Assembly: GCA_020746875.1 (NCBI GenBank)
Contig: JAGTJL010000004.1
Coordinates: forward strand, 2,790,001 to 2,854,000
Direction of reading: 5' to 3'
DNA from: Rhexocercosporidium sp. MPI-PUGE-AT-0058
Lineage: Eukaryota; Ascomycota; Leotiomycetes; Helotiales
DNA length: 64,000 nucleotides
Shown here one piece after another: positions 35,576 through 48,597 of this stretch. The translations under genes were made by a program, and so were the position numbers. The first letter of the stretch is position 1. Each line of letters starts with the position of its first letter. A model generated the notes under the pieces. That model was not told the origin of the DNA. It worked only from the letters and a program-made list of their open reading frames with translations, and searched no databases.

Positions 35576-37042
35576 CTATTTTGAGCGCCTACTTTCCCCT
35601 GATATTCCAGGCTCGGCACCTTCCACCCTCTCACCGGCTGTTACTGACGAACCAGCTCGACTACGGTCTTTGTCCATTCCGCCAAGTTCCACATCACGGG
35701 AGTGGGAGTCGTTAGTAACCTGGGTAGAGTCTATACTCATCGGGGTCTTGTTGGGAAAGATGACCTGACGCCGGCACCTCTGTTGCTGCCCTTCCAACTC
35801 CGCGTGCTGGGACTTGTTTCTGGAAAATAGCTGCCGGAGCCGACGGAATAGTGGCCTTAGAGTCACAACACTTGCGCAGGCAATACCAAGATTCAGCTCA
35901 ATTTGGCCGTAGAATCCGCTGGGGGTTTTATCCCATGTGGGGTCGGTAGAAGTTGTGGATAGGTAAAGGGTCTTGAGACGAACGGCAGAGATGATACAAG
36001 CTCTAAAAAACGAGGCAAAATATAAGCTAACCATATCATTCCCCAATGTTATAACGAGATAAGGGAAAGAAAAGGAGTTTGTAACTTACATTCCACCAAA
36101 TGCGAGAACAATACTAAAGAGCACCCGTTCCCGCCGCGAAGGGATAGTCATATGCCTAAGAATGAAAAGCGGGGCAAGGAGGATAATAAAGTCCATTATC
36201 ATGTTCCAAATTTGTCCTGAAAAAAAGGCTGCAGTGCTATTAAGACACCGAGACCCCGGGAGGTTGGGGGTCCAGTTGGCTTTAAACGGCCTACAACGGG
36301 ATAGGTGGACAATAGTTAAAGCAAGGTATCCACAACTATTGACGACGATAAGGGTATAGCATAAACGCCTTTCGAAAGACATGACACTAATTCGAACATA
36401 CTGGAGTAAAATAGATGACTTGAGGCAAAAATGCGCTAAAATATAGAACTGAATAGTCCCGATGCCGGCCTACAGCAAATTATTAGTTATAGTTCTTTAG
36501 GATTTGACTCGTCTGTGGACAGGATATCGCATAAAGTAATAAGAAAAGCACGGGAAATGTTTATACGTACCTTCATTAGGCGAGTGAGCTCAGCTTTAGT
36601 GACAAACTCTATATGTCTTCCAGCCCCATTAAGAACCACTGGAAACGGTATAAGCCAAAGTGCCTCGTTAAGGAGCAAGGATACCACATTGCGAGCCAGA
36701 ACTTGGAAGTTTATTTGTGGGTGTGGAGATGTGGATGGGGATGACAGATGCCTTACCGATTCCCATAAACACGGAAGCGATCACAGCGCAGGCCTATACA
36801 TATATCATATAAGCTGAAGTCTTGTTTAGACTTACAGGTTAGGAAAGCGATGCTGTAAATACCAGGGCTGCAACGATGCTGTAATCTTCGAGGAAGTATT
36901 TCTTGACGAGAATAACTCGTGTGTAAATGCGCATTGCTACGAAAAGTGCAGCAATGGCTGGACAGATGATGAGCACGGCGGTGGCCTCTGGAGCCTGAGT
37001 CTCATGCTCGCGGTTCGATGTTGTAGTTGAGTTGGACGACAT
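35576..37042 (-). CDS. SAT4/rhodopsin-domain family integral membrane protein
   Basis: Fungal membrane protein of the large SAT4/PTH11-related family, with about seven membrane spans; most members have no known ligand. Five exons on the minus strand: 37042-36863, 36793-36757, 36701-36571, 36469-36090 and 36002-35576; phases agree, giving 384 residues. Exon 1 encodes the first span (AVLIICPAIAALFVAMRIYTR) and KKYFLEDYSIV; the family's gate GAGRHIEFVT ends exon 3; exon 4 starts AGIGTIQFYILAHFCLKSSIL and includes YLALTIVHLSRCRPFKANW, the typical CRP motif; exon 5 holds the last span and a hydrophilic tail rich in Arg, Ser and Asp. Exon 2 is only 37 nt and is the least certain. Unlike the CorA relic next door, no stop or frameshift is seen. 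Confidence 0.85.
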
Positions 37043-39226
37043 GACAGCGACGAAAATATAGCCAGGACCGTTTGAAAGCAAAGAGCTAATAGATACCTAG
37101 CTAGCAAACCCAGCTAGATAGCTATTCTGGTTCCTGGCGGGGAAGCAAGCACCACTATATATTCCGGAGAGCAGGTCGCGTCGCGTTTGGTCGTACGAAG
37201 AAAGCCAGAGGCCAGATAGAGTTAAGGTCAAGACGGCCTGAGAATCGGAGGCTTAGGTCGCGAGTATTGGTGGAATGAGGCAATCTGCAGCCACGGAATC
37301 AGCCATCGTTGGTGTTAGGTATTAGCGATCGGAATTATTCATTTTCTTTCCCTTCCCTATTCTCTTCTCTCTACCTGTCTAAGCTGGACCGCTTGGGTCC
37401 ACTTCCCCAGGGTCTCTGCTCAGTGCCCTGCTGCTTTGCCGCACCTCCGGAGATTCCCCTGCATGTCCCTGACTCGCAGACCCGAAAGATTGGTTAGAGT
37501 CCAACTTGTAGCGTATACCCAGGGTTTCTTCCTACAGTATCACTTTCACAAGCCATCATCTACTGTACCATGTTAGCGCCCTTCTGAAGCAGTCAGAGAC
37601 ACAATCCAGGCGAGGTATGCAAAGGCTTTTCTCATACTGTAGGACAAACCCATGAGCCAGGTTTGGGAAGTGCCGATACCTGCCCCGGGCTCGGCTAAAG
37701 GCATGCTAGAGGTCTCGGGTGTTTGTTCTTTGGTCCCCATACTTGGGTTGGTAAACCTAATCATATTATGTGTCTTGAGTTTGAAAAGCTGCAGCCTGTC
37801 AGAATGACAATGGCGCACTAGCACAGCCAATTATAATTCCCGGAAGACATCAATAGTGTGTCGAACTCTCCCCTGACTAACTCGTAATGGAAAAGGTCGA
37901 GAATGCGCACAGACATCCAATAATGGCTATTTCCGCCATGCGAGGGATGCACAAAGTAGAGTCAGGATTGGGACACACGGGAAACACTGACTTCCCGATG
38001 TCAGACACACTGTGTTGATGCCGATGGTCCCATTTTGGTTTCTTGCATCTCGGCGTGAACCGATCGGCTGGGGAACTAGGCCCGTGCCGCAATGCTAAGT
38101 ATCAGATCCCATCCCCTCGGGGTTTCCTGTCAGTGCTTAAGCGGTAATTGCCACCCACAGTGGCCAGGGCAGCAGCAAGGACATCTGACCATTCCAGTTC
38201 TTGAATACTACTGTAGACTAGTCAAGCCCTCCGCGCATCCAACAATCGTCCAAACCCTTGAACCCTGCAACCTTGCGCAGGTCCACGACCACCTATTGTC
38301 CCCTCCAGGAGTTTTTATTTTCTACTCTAGTTGCAAATTCTTGTCAAATATCTATTAAAGAAATGGGGGAAATGTTTGCTTAGCGAGGGAGGACTTCCTC
38401 CTCTTGCGTGTTCCGGCGTTTGCAAGGGGAGACCGATGCGAATGTTTCAAGTCCAGATCCTATACAAATACCACCATCAAGACCAATAGTCTGCTGCGCC
38501 CATCCAAATTGTCTTCATCTTGTTTGCCCCAATCATTCATATTAATCCCTCATCTATCCTGCCTATCCTTGCGTTCGTAGAGGGAGGATAGTATTGTTGG
38601 AAGTAGTGTGCTTCTTGTAGGTTGATAATAATCGTCCGAATTCCCCCTGGATATCAACGTTTTATGTGCGGGCTTTATCGTCGACTTGCGCCATAATAAC
38701 GAAAGTTGCAGCTGTGTACATAAATGAAGTCGTGATGGAATGAAATTGATAGGGAGGAGTGGTGTAGGTCCTTCAGAGAGGCCCCGGCTATGTGCTCTGG
38801 TGCTGCGTTCTATTGTAGGTCTCTCTCGCGGATTTCGCACAGTTGTGAGGAAGATGTGATCCCCTTGGGTGGAGGGGGCATATGTAAATGGTTTGACCAG
38901 CTGGTGGCTGCCGGAAGTTGAGAGAGCTCTTAGGGTGGAGGTCTTGGGTAGATGGCTTGGTGTTCTGAAGTTTCGCGATAGTGCGTAGATGTATAAGGGT
39001 CTTGTTTTGGTATGGACGTTATCGAGGTTCGAAATACTCGAATCGTGTTGCGGCGTTAACGGTGACGTAACCTGAACGCTTCAACCTGAATATTTAGGTA
39101 TCAATCTGAGGATTTCATTCATCACAAAAGATAGTGGGGTTAAATCTGGCTCCATACTGACGCGTGGAATTTAATTAAAACTGCTCGCAGTGCTTTAATC
39201 CACTTCTACACCACACTTATTTAATA
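37043..39226. other. Gene-free stretch approaching the AT-rich block
   Basis: 2.2 kb upstream of the SAT4-type gene. Short frames on both strands (37573-37830 minus, 38092-38358 plus, 38550-38840 minus) have no recognisable family. Base composition is ordinary until about 39150, where AT content rises sharply. Confidence 0.45.
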
Positions 39227-39658
39227 ACGTACTTGTATAATAAGCGGGTTATGCAAGTAAACGGTCACTTGAAATCCTATACAAAATACGTCTGTGCACG
39301 AAAAATAACTTTTTATTTTATTAATAAAAACTTATAAAAATAAGATATATATAGTATTACAATATAAATAGTTTGTATTTTTAATTTCAAGCGTTAGTTA
39401 ATTTTAATTTTAATTTTATTAAAGAAAATTTAAAAAGTTTATGAATACAAGGGTAATTTTAAGCGAATGACTAATTAAAATAAACTAGCGTCTAATATCT
39501 CCGGTATGTATTATTTAAATAAGGTTTTTTATTTAATTTTTAATTAAAAGGTTTTTTTATTAATAAAATAAAAAGTTATTTTTCGTGCACAGACGTATTT
39601 TGTATAGGATTTCAAGTGACCCGTTTACTTGCATGACCCGCTTACTATACAAGTACGT
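39227..39658. mobile_element. 432 bp MITE with ~104 bp terminal inverted repeats
   Basis: The left arm (39227-39330) and the reverse complement of the right arm (about 39554-39658) match almost base for base, starting ACGTACTTGTATA and including AAATCCTATACAAAATACG and GTCTGTGCACGAAAAATAAC, with a few C/T-type differences and one single-base gap. The flanks carry TA on both sides (39225-39226 and 39659-39660), the target duplication of Tc1/mariner/pogo-type elements, and many fungal pogo elements begin ACGTA. The centre is AT-rich and non-coding, so it is a non-autonomous miniature element. Confidence 0.9.
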
Positions 39659-39660
39659 TA

Positions 39661-39785
39661 AGCTAATATATTACGTGATTACTAGTCCTCGTGATTTTAT
39701 CTTAATTTTAGCTTCTTTATACAGTCAGGCTGCTGAGCCTCAGGGCCAAGATATACGTAATCCTTCAGATCGTGATAGTCTCTTA
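39661..39785. other. Short spacer between MITE and retrotransposon
   Basis: Original sequence into which the outer retrotransposon inserted. Part of it (about 39720-39785) is less AT-rich and may be a remnant of another element; it is continuous with 55132 onward if the retrotransposon is removed. Confidence 0.4.
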
Positions 39786-39790
39786 CTTTT

Positions 39791-40050
39791 TGTGACGATA
39801 GGTGCACTTAGGAGCTTCTCAGCGAGTTAGGGAATCCAGGGGTTCAGAGGTAACTAAGTCATGCCGAGTCGGATTAATACCGGAGGAGTTTTAGAGGAGC
39901 TTATATATATATAAACTTATATTCCTTTTACTCTTTCTTTTCTTTTTTATCTTTTTATTTCTTTTATATTAAACTTATTAGCTCTCGATAGCCTTAGCTA
40001 AAGTATTATTATATACTTCTTATATTACTTTCTTAGCTAGTATCGTTATA
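39791..40050 (+). repeat. 5' LTR of outer chromovirus
   Basis: 260 bp beginning TGTGACGATAGGTGCAC and ending CGTTATA (CA changed to TA). Its outer ~110 bases are only lightly mutated (for example GGGAATCCAGGGGTTCAGAG), in contrast to the inner part. Confidence 0.88.
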
Positions 40051-40932
40051 TTAAATAAGAAGATTACTTTTATTAAAGACGGCTTTATAATATCTTATTA
40101 AAGATTTAATTATTAATATTTTAAAGAATTAAGATTTTAAAAATCTCTTAATAATTAGGAATTAAAGTTTAATTTAATACTTTATAATTAGTAACGCTTA
40201 AAGTAGTCTTTGCTAATTACGCTTTAAATAACCCTCTTTATATAAAGGCCGCTGTAAATAGATTTTAAAGAAATGTTTTCATTATATTTAAAACCTTATT
40301 ATTTAAATACAAAACCCTTCCCTTAAATTTGCCTCGAGTCAGATATTTGTTTTTATTAAGACTTATTATATCTTAATTAATTATTAAAGAACTTATTAAA
40401 TTAAGTCCTTTAATTATTACGACCTCCTTAAAGGCGCCTTTTAATTTAGAAATACTTATTGCCTCGCCTCTTAAAACTAATATTACTACTTAAAAAAATA
40501 AAAGCAAAGCTTAAGATAATATAAATTATAATAATTCTAACGTTTTAAAAAGACTCTTTTAAGCCGTTAATAATCGAACTAAAGACTAAGTAAATAAGTA
40601 AAAAGAATTCTAATTTAGTCTTATTAAAATTAAGATTATACTCGTAGTTCTTATTATCCTTCGGCTTAATTTAATACGACTTAACGATAATTCTAAAGAA
40701 GATCTTATTCTTTCCGAGCCTTTCAAACCACCTTAAAGTCGCTTACGAACTCTTATTCTTTTTTTATTTCGATTAGTGGAATTTAATAAAAGTTTATTAA
40801 AGAATTATGCCTTTTTTATTTTTAAAGCTTATTTAAGCTCGTTTCGGCCTCTTAAGATTTAATTAATAAAAAAGATTATTTTATTAAATAATAACTTAAA
40901 CTCCTCGTTTAAATAATAACGTGCTTTAGTTT

Positions 40933-41192
40933 TGTAACAATACTAGCCAAGAAAGCGGTATAAGAGGTATATGATAATACTTTAGCTGAGGCTATCAAGA
41001 GCTAATAAGTTTAATATAAAGGAAATAAGAAGATAAAAAAAGAAAGAAGAAATAAAAGAAGTATAAGTTTATATATATATAAGCTCCTCCGAAACCCTTT
41101 TAATATTAATCCGACTCGGCATAACTTAATTATCTTTAAACCTTTAAATTCTTTAACTCGCTAAGAAGCTCTTAAGTATATTTATTATTATA
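40933..41192 (-). repeat. 3' LTR of inner chromovirus
   Basis: 260 bp; on the plus strand it begins TGTAACAATACTAGCCAAG and ends TTATTATTATA. Preceded by the target duplication AGTTT. Confidence 0.88.
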
Positions 41193-41889
41193 TTACTTCT
41201 TTTTTAAAAAAGAAATTATCTTTAATCTTTAATTAATCGTAGTTTAGTATTATTACGGTACTAAAAGCTCTTATCCGAGGTTAAGCGAAGTTACGCGAGC
41301 GTAAGCGAGGTCTTATATAATAATAAATAATATATTATAAGAAGGCGAGCTTTTATTTATTTAATTAATAAAATAAGCGTCCGAATCTGGTCCGTTACTT
41401 ATTATATTATACTGCTTTAGCGCTATCGATTTATTTATTTATATTAGCGCATATATACGTTAAACTTTTTAAAAAATTAATTCTTCTTCTTTTAATAATA
41501 TATACTTCTCCGTAAATTACTTTAAATTATCGATTTACGTTATATAATTACTAATACGTATAATTAATTAATTAAAATAAATAAATAATAATAAGTAAAT
41601 GAAATCCCGTGACTTTTATAATAAAATCTGAATTTTAATTATAATAATACTTCTTTTAACTTTATTAAGAGCCTTAGTAGCGGCCTACCGTAACTACTGC
41701 GTGCGCTGCGTACGCCGGATAACGAAAGAGCCGAGCTACTTTTATTACTTCGATAAAAGTAGCTCGAAGAAATATACTTATTATATAACTTAGAAAGGAT
41801 TTTGCCGCCTTATAAATTAAAGTCCGGAAAACCTCTGAAATAAGTTTAATACTAATACTTTTAATTTTTTAACTTTTATAATTTATAAG

Positions 41890-42407
41890 CTCGGAATACG
41901 ACGCGTTATTAATAGCTGCTAATAATACGGAAGTTTAAGTTACCGCTTTATCGATTAACGAAGTATTACTTATAATAACCGCGGAAGCGCTTAAGATTAT
42001 AAAAGAACTAGAGTTTGCGATATTAAAAAAGACTCGAGCTTTTTATTATATTATATTTAAGTAATTAAATAACGTTATTATAAGTCGTTGAATTTATTAT
42101 AAATAATATTAATATTTAATACTTGAAAGCTTTATTAGAGTTCTCGCGGATTCTCGTTACTTTAATAATTAGAATAGCTCGCTATAATAGTAATATTAAT
42201 AATAAAAAGGGAAAAGAAAATAAAAATAAGAATATAAGTATAACTTATCGCCGTATACGTCGTAATAGTATTAAGCGTAAAGCGGCTATTATTATTATTA
42301 AAAAGAAGAAAAAGAAAAAGAAATTTGGCCTTTTTTATAAAAGATTAAATAGCAAGCTAACCGAGCTTTTATTAAAAGAAAAGAAAGACTTTTTTAATAA
42401 AGATTAA
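41890..42407 (+). pseudogene. Antisense Lys-rich frame in the 3' part of the chromovirus
   Basis: Downstream of the chromodomain in element order there is about 1.5 kb before the LTR. Antisense to pol it holds a frame with protein-like composition: codons from about 41890 contain EVLLIITAEALKIIKELEF, and 42123-42407 is the longest open frame in the whole AT-rich block (94 codons), with YRRIRRNSIKRKAA, a run of Lys, then NSKLTELLLKEKK. The other copy has a related sequence inverted at about 53680-54150. It could be an accessory gene or chance; RIP has broken it in both copies. Confidence 0.4.
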
Positions 42408-42699
42408 AAAGCTTTATTTCGGATTAATTTCGGTGGTCTTTCGTGGCCGTTATTTTTTTTAAATTCTTATACGAAAGTAGCCGTTTATAATAAAATTAAT
42501 AATTAAGTCCTTATTAAAATGCGGTCGTAAAGCTTTATTAATACTTTAAATTAAAAGATAAATAATTATTAATTAACGTCGTTATTTTATTATTTTAAAA
42601 AGAAATTATAATTTATTATTTTTTAAGTAATTATAATTATCTTTCCCTGATTTTTAAGCTTTAAATTATTTAAATAAATTCCGAAGTAATCCCGGTTTA

Positions 42700-45600
42700 T
42701 TAAAATACGTTATATAAAAATCTTTTAATTTATAAGGCGATTTTATTAAATCGGAAGTATTATATTACTATAGATCGGAGTTATAGCTTAATTATTTTAT
42801 TTAATATTTAAATACGTTGCGATATAATCTAATACTAAGGATTTCCTCAATTTCTTATTCCTTTTAACCCTTAATAATTTCCGGAAAAAGTTTCGGCGTT
42901 TTTTGACTTAATAAAAAGTCTTTCGGGTCTTTAAAAAAAAGTTTTAATATAAATATATTATATATTTAAAAGCTTATAAGTAATTTTAGTTTATAAAAGT
43001 AGCTTATTTTTTTTAGAATTTTAAAAAGGCTTTCTTATTAATTTGTAAGCTTATAATTAAAACAGTAGCTCTTAAGGTTCTTAATTAATAAAAAGACCTT
43101 TTCTTTAATTTCTTAGTCAATAAGCTTCTGTTTTTAGTTTATTACGCGGGTTATACGGTCTTAAGCGGCTTATATATTTCCTTTAATAATTTTCTATATT
43201 TATTTTATACGTTAAGTTAACTTCTTTGCGTCGGCGTAATTAAGCTTTTTTAATAAAATAATAGCCTTAAGCGTCTTTTAATCTTAATTATTACGTGGTT
43301 TTATACCGAATTTGAGTTAATACGGAGTTATACTAATAGATTCGTAAGGCAGGGATATTTGAGCTCTATCAATTAAAGGTATTAACTTACTTTAATTATC
43401 TTAATAATAAGTAATAAATAATTTGAGCTTTTAATTAATATAGCGATTTATAATTTCCGTTTATTTATTCGTTTTTTTATAATAAGTTATAAAAAGCTTA
43501 ATTTTAATATTAATAATACGACAGAATTCTTTTTAAAAGAAGAAAATAAATTAAGCGCCGCGGTTAAATATAATCGTCTCCGGAGTATATTCGAATCAGT
43601 AAATCTATTAAATAAATAATTAAGTAATATTACGAGCGTCGATATCTTAATAATAAGGAATTATAACGGAATCCTTTTCGAGGCGATTAATAAATACTAA
43701 GATTTAATTAAAACTATATTTGTTTTTTAAAAAATCCTTATAATTTATATATAAGTATTATATAAGATATGCGAGAATAAGTAAAGGATATAAGAATCCT
43801 TATTACTTAGTTTATTTAGAATAAGAGTATTAATAAACTCTGTAATTTCTTATATATCGGATATAATCTGAATTTATTCCGAACTAATAATACTTAAGAG
43901 TAAGGAATTAATAAGTCTTTTTTTTACTTAAATGCGCTATAAACAACTAATTATAAGCCTCTCGGATTAATTTAATATATAATAAGGTATTCTTTTATAT
44001 ATATAAATAGCTTTTAAAATATAAGAGTCCGTTTGTTATTATATAATCCTTAAGTAAGGACTTTTATTCTTTTATAAAAGACTTGCGGTTATCTTAATAA
44101 AACTTCTTAATAAGATTAAATGAAGTTCCGAATAGTTTTAGAATTAAATTATTAATAGCGTCTTCTGCTTTCGAAAAGAGAAGATAAAGAAAAATAACGT
44201 TAATTATAAACTTATTCGCTAATTCCGCATTAATTCTAAAGTTAAAGCGATTAAGCGTAAATAAGACTTTAGATTAGCTGTTTAATTTTATTTTTTCTTA
44301 AACTTTTAAGTCTTATTTTCTCTAGCTAAGAATATTAGCTTTTTGATTTTATTTATTTAGTATATATATAATTTAAAAATTGAAATTAAATAAGAATTTC
44401 ATTTATTAAGCTTGCTTATTTATAAGGATTTTTATTATTATAAAATACTTTAGGGATTAGTAATCCGAATATATTCCGAGTCTGGTCCGAATAGATATGA
44501 GTTTAAGACGCTACTTATAGAACAATCTTACGATTATATAAAGTTCTTTATTATAGATTTTTTAATTAAGTTTATAGTTATTTAAGACGTAAGAGTAGAA
44601 TCTTAAGGAGTATTATAATTCGTTAGCGTATTATTAAGAAACTACGCTTATAATTATTTTATTAAAAGCGTCGGTTTTTAGTCGCGTTAGCAAATCAGAG
44701 TTAAAATAATAAATCTTTTATATAATTAATAATTAATTCTGTAATTCTTTAAAAGCTTTTTTATATTCTTTTGTTTAATTTTAAAGGATTATAAGTTAAA
44801 TAAGCGTAAAAAGAGGCTTCGCGATAAGTCTAAAGTTACGAATAAATTATTAATAGAAACCGTAAAAACTTAAAAAAGACTTCGTTATTATAATAATCTT
44901 TAAATATTTTTAGTTCCGTAACGGCTTTACTTTTTTTAAGTCGGTTTTAATTCCTTTTATAATTATAATATAACTTAAGTATTTAATACGAGTAATATAA
45001 AATTCATACTTTTTAATATCGGCTTATAAGCTAGCTTTTATAAGCTGTTTTAGAATTATTTTAACGTATTCTTTATACTTTTTTATCGATTTTGAATAGA
45101 TTAAAATATTATTAAAATATATTATATAAAAGTCGTTTAAATAATTTAATAATACGTCGTTTATATAGCGTTAATACGTATTTAATCTGTTATAAAGTTT
45201 AAAAAGTAATACTTTGCATTTATAAGTCTTATACTTAATATGAAAAGTCGTATACTTTTCCGATTCGGGGTTTATTTGGATGCGATTAAATGCGGCCCGA
45301 ATATTAAATTTAATAAATACTTTAACTTTTAATACGCGAGAAAAGAGCTCGTCGATTCTTAATATAAAATATAAGTCTTTTCGCGTTAGCGTATTTAAAC
45401 GACGGTAATTAATATAAAAACGTAACTCTTTATTATTTTTTTTTATAAAAAAGACGAAAGAAGCGAAAAGACTTTAATTCGTTTTAATAAACTTTTTATT
45501 AAAGTTTTTTAAAAAGTATTCTTTTAATATTTTTAATTCTTTTATTAATTAATAATATAAAAGAAAATAAAAATTAAATAATAAAGCTTTTAATTAAATC

Positions 45601-46780
45601 TTATAATCGTAATATTAATAAAATAATAAAACGTTTAATTCCGTTTTAAAAAATACTTTTTTAAGAAATTAATATTATTTTAAAAGTCTTTCGGTTATAA
45701 TTCGGAAAATATTTAAATTCTTTTCTTTATATTTTTTTTATAAAACTCGGTTTATTTTATAAATATTAATTATAAAGAATTTAATATTTTTATTTTTTAT
45801 ATTAAAATAAAATACGTTTACGTTAATTTTATAAATAAAAAAGAGAATTCTTTACGGAATTATAATAAGTTTTAAGCGATAACGTAATTATAAATAAAGC
45901 TTTTTTGCTTTTAGTTTTCCGACTAGCTTTAATAATAAAAGTTCCGGAGCTGTTTTTAGCTTTTATTCCTTAAAAAGATTCTTTAATAACGTCGATATTT
46001 ATATATAATTAATAACGAATTAATAATATCGTCGTTTTTGATTAATTTAATTTATAATTAAATTACGTCGGTTAATATTTAATTAATAATAATTAATAAT
46101 TCTTACTTTAGCTTTAATAAAAAGTAATATAATTAATTCTTTTATTTAACGAGAAATCCGTAAATATACAAAAGGCTATATAAGACGATTATTAATCGAA
46201 TCGAGTTTAACGCGAAAGCGTTTTATTTATTTAATATTAATTATTATATTTTAGTTTTTTAAATTAAATATAATAAAAAAGTAATTATATACGCGTTTGC
46301 TATTTATTATTAAATAAAAACGTATATAATAAAAGGCGTGGCTTTATACGGAATTCTGGAAATTATAAATTAAAATAATATAAGAAAAAAGTAAAATCTT
46401 TATTTTTAAGGCTTTTAAAAGACGTATAAAAAGAGTTCGATTTACGAAAAAGTAATTATTTATTTTAATATTTATTAAAGCAAAAAGTATAATATTATAT
46501 TTATTTATATTAATAATATAAGAGATTAAGAATTGCTTTTTTTTTATAAAAGAATTTAAATTAAGTTTTAATAAATTATATTTACGTAAACTTAAAAAAA
46601 AGTCTTTCTTTAAGCCTTTTCGTTTTCTTTTATTTATTTTTTTAATAATTCTTCTTACTTTTCTCTTAATTTTACGCCTTTTTCCTCGATTTCTTCGTTT
46701 ACGAATTAAATCTTAAGAGTCTCAAGGCAATCGCTTTTATAATAATTAAATTTATTATAATTATAATACTTAACTGGATT
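42700..46780 (-). pseudogene. gag-pol relic of the inner chromovirus
   Basis: Reading the minus strand, decayed domains appear in the expected order. A zinc knuckle lies at about 46772-46727, where Cys and His codons have become Tyr and Gly has become Asn, leaving YYKSDC at the end. Reverse transcriptase lies at about 45450-45090 with IDELFSR, SEKYTTF and KYKTYKCKVL; its catalytic YxDD-type site reads FNN. The integrase HHCC motif is near 43970-43760, and the chromodomain at about 42880-42720 (EEIL, then FKY). Stop codons interrupt all of them. Confidence 0.8.
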
Positions 46781-48337
46781 ATTACTTATAAAGGTCTGAA
46801 GCCTTGGATATATAGAATTTTAGCGCGGTAAAAAGGGAATAGATTATTATTAAAGAATAAAAGAGCGTTAAAATAAAGCTAAGGAAGATTAATAAGTGAA
46901 AGTAATTCTTTAAATAAGCGTTTAAATTAAAAAAATAATTTAACTTAAACCGGACGGCTTCCGAGTTATATTCGAGGTGCGAGTTAAAATAAAATTTAAA
47001 TTAAGTATACGATTCCGGCGGTTCTTTAAATTTAATAAAATAAAATAAGAAATTATTTTATTATAATTATTTTCTTAAATTAACTTAATAATAAAAGTTT
47101 TATTTCGTAGCTTAAGAAAGAATTTTTATTATATATAAAAGAATTATTTCGATTTAGCGATATTATTTTAAATAATAACGCTTTAAAATCTTATTTTAAA
47201 TTTAATAAAAGTTTTTTTAAAATAAGAATTTATATATAAATCGTAAAAAATAAACCGGAATTCGTCCGCTTTATAACCGATTAAAAAATAAGATTTTAAG
47301 AATATAATTATCTTCTTAACGATTTTAAAAGAATAAGTTTTTAAAAAATATTAAAATTTTAAATAAGATTATATTATTTTAATAATTAATCTTTAAACGA
47401 GAGTATAATAAACTCTTTTCGTTAAATAGAAATTAGCGTTAACTTTTAAGCGGTCTTAAACTGAAGCATATTATTATTTAAACAAGAGATTTAAGTTATT
47501 ATTTAATAAAATAATCTTCTCCGTTAATCGAATTTTAAGAAGCCGAAACGAGCTTAAATAAGCTCCGGGAATAAGAAAAGCATAATTTTTTAACGAACTT
47601 TTATTAAATTTTATTAATTAAAATAAAAAAGAAATAAAAGTTTATAAGCGATTTTAAAATAATTCGGAAAGCTTGGAAAAAATAAGATCTTCTTTAGGAT
47701 TATTATCAAATCGTACTGAATTAAGCCGAAGAGTAATAAGAGCTACGAATATAATTTTAATTTTAATAAGGCTAAATTAGAGTTCTTTTTACTTATTTGC
47801 TTAATTCTTAATTCGATTATTAACGGCTTAAAAGAATCTTTTTAAAACGTTAAGGTTATTATAATTTATATTATTTTAAGCTTTACTTTTATTCTTTTAA
47901 GTAACGACGCTAGTTTTAAGAAGCGAAGCAGTAAGTATTTCTGAATTAAGAAACGCTTTTAAAGAGATCGTAATAGCTAAAGGATTTAATTTAATAAATT
48001 CTTTAATAATTAATTAAGATATAATAAGTCTTAATAGAAACAAGTATCTGATTTAAAGCAGATTTGAAGCAGGTTTTATATTTAAATAATAAAGTTCCGG
48101 GTATAATGAAAATACTTTCTTAAAATTTATTTATAACGGCCTTTATATAAAAAGGATTATTTAAAACGTAATTAGCGAAGATTGCTTTAAGCGTTATTAA
48201 TTGCGAAATATTAAATTAAATTCTAATTCTTAATTATTAAGAGATTTCTAAAATTTTAATTCTTTAAAATATTAATAATTAAATCTTTAATAAAATATTA
48301 TAAAACCGTTTCCGACGGAAGTAATTTTCTTATTTAA

Positions 48338-48597
48338 TATAATAATACTAATTAAAAAAGTAATATAAAAAGTATATAATAATATTTTAGCTAAAGCTAT
48401 CGAGAGCTAATAAGTTTAATATAAAAGAAATAAAAAAATAAAAAAAGAAAGAAAAAATAAAAAGAATATAAATTTATATATATATAAGCTTCTCTGAAAC
48501 TCCTTTAATATTAATTCGATTCGGCATGACTTAATTACTTCTGAACCCCTGGATTCCCTGACTCGCTGAGAAGCTCCTAAGTATACTTATTATTATA
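48338..48597 (-). repeat. 5' LTR of inner chromovirus
   Basis: 260 bp; its start is decayed to TATAATAATACTA (from TGTAACAATACTA), whereas the stretch near 48530-48580 (CTTCTGAACCCCTGGATTCC) has stayed unmutated. Followed by AGTTT. Confidence 0.88.

Larger units (their letters stand above)
40933..48597 (-). mobile_element. Inner Ty3/Gypsy chromovirus, inserted head-on in the outer copy
   Basis: 7,665 bp element coding on the minus strand with LTRs at 48338-48597 (5' LTR) and 40933-41192 (3' LTR). The target duplication AGTTT is at 40928-40932 and 48598-48602; joining the flanks restores the continuous gag region of the outer element. It is the same family as the outer copy: the reverse complement of 47470-48337 matches 40051-40927, and the rest matches 48603-54866 in inverted order. 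Heavy C-to-T type decay has destroyed all long pol frames. Confidence 0.92.

Noticed and set aside
42123..42407. 94-codon frame as a functional free-standing host gene
   Set aside because: It lies wholly inside the inner retrotransposon and has a related sequence at the inverted position in the outer copy, so it belongs to the element; kept only as a relic.
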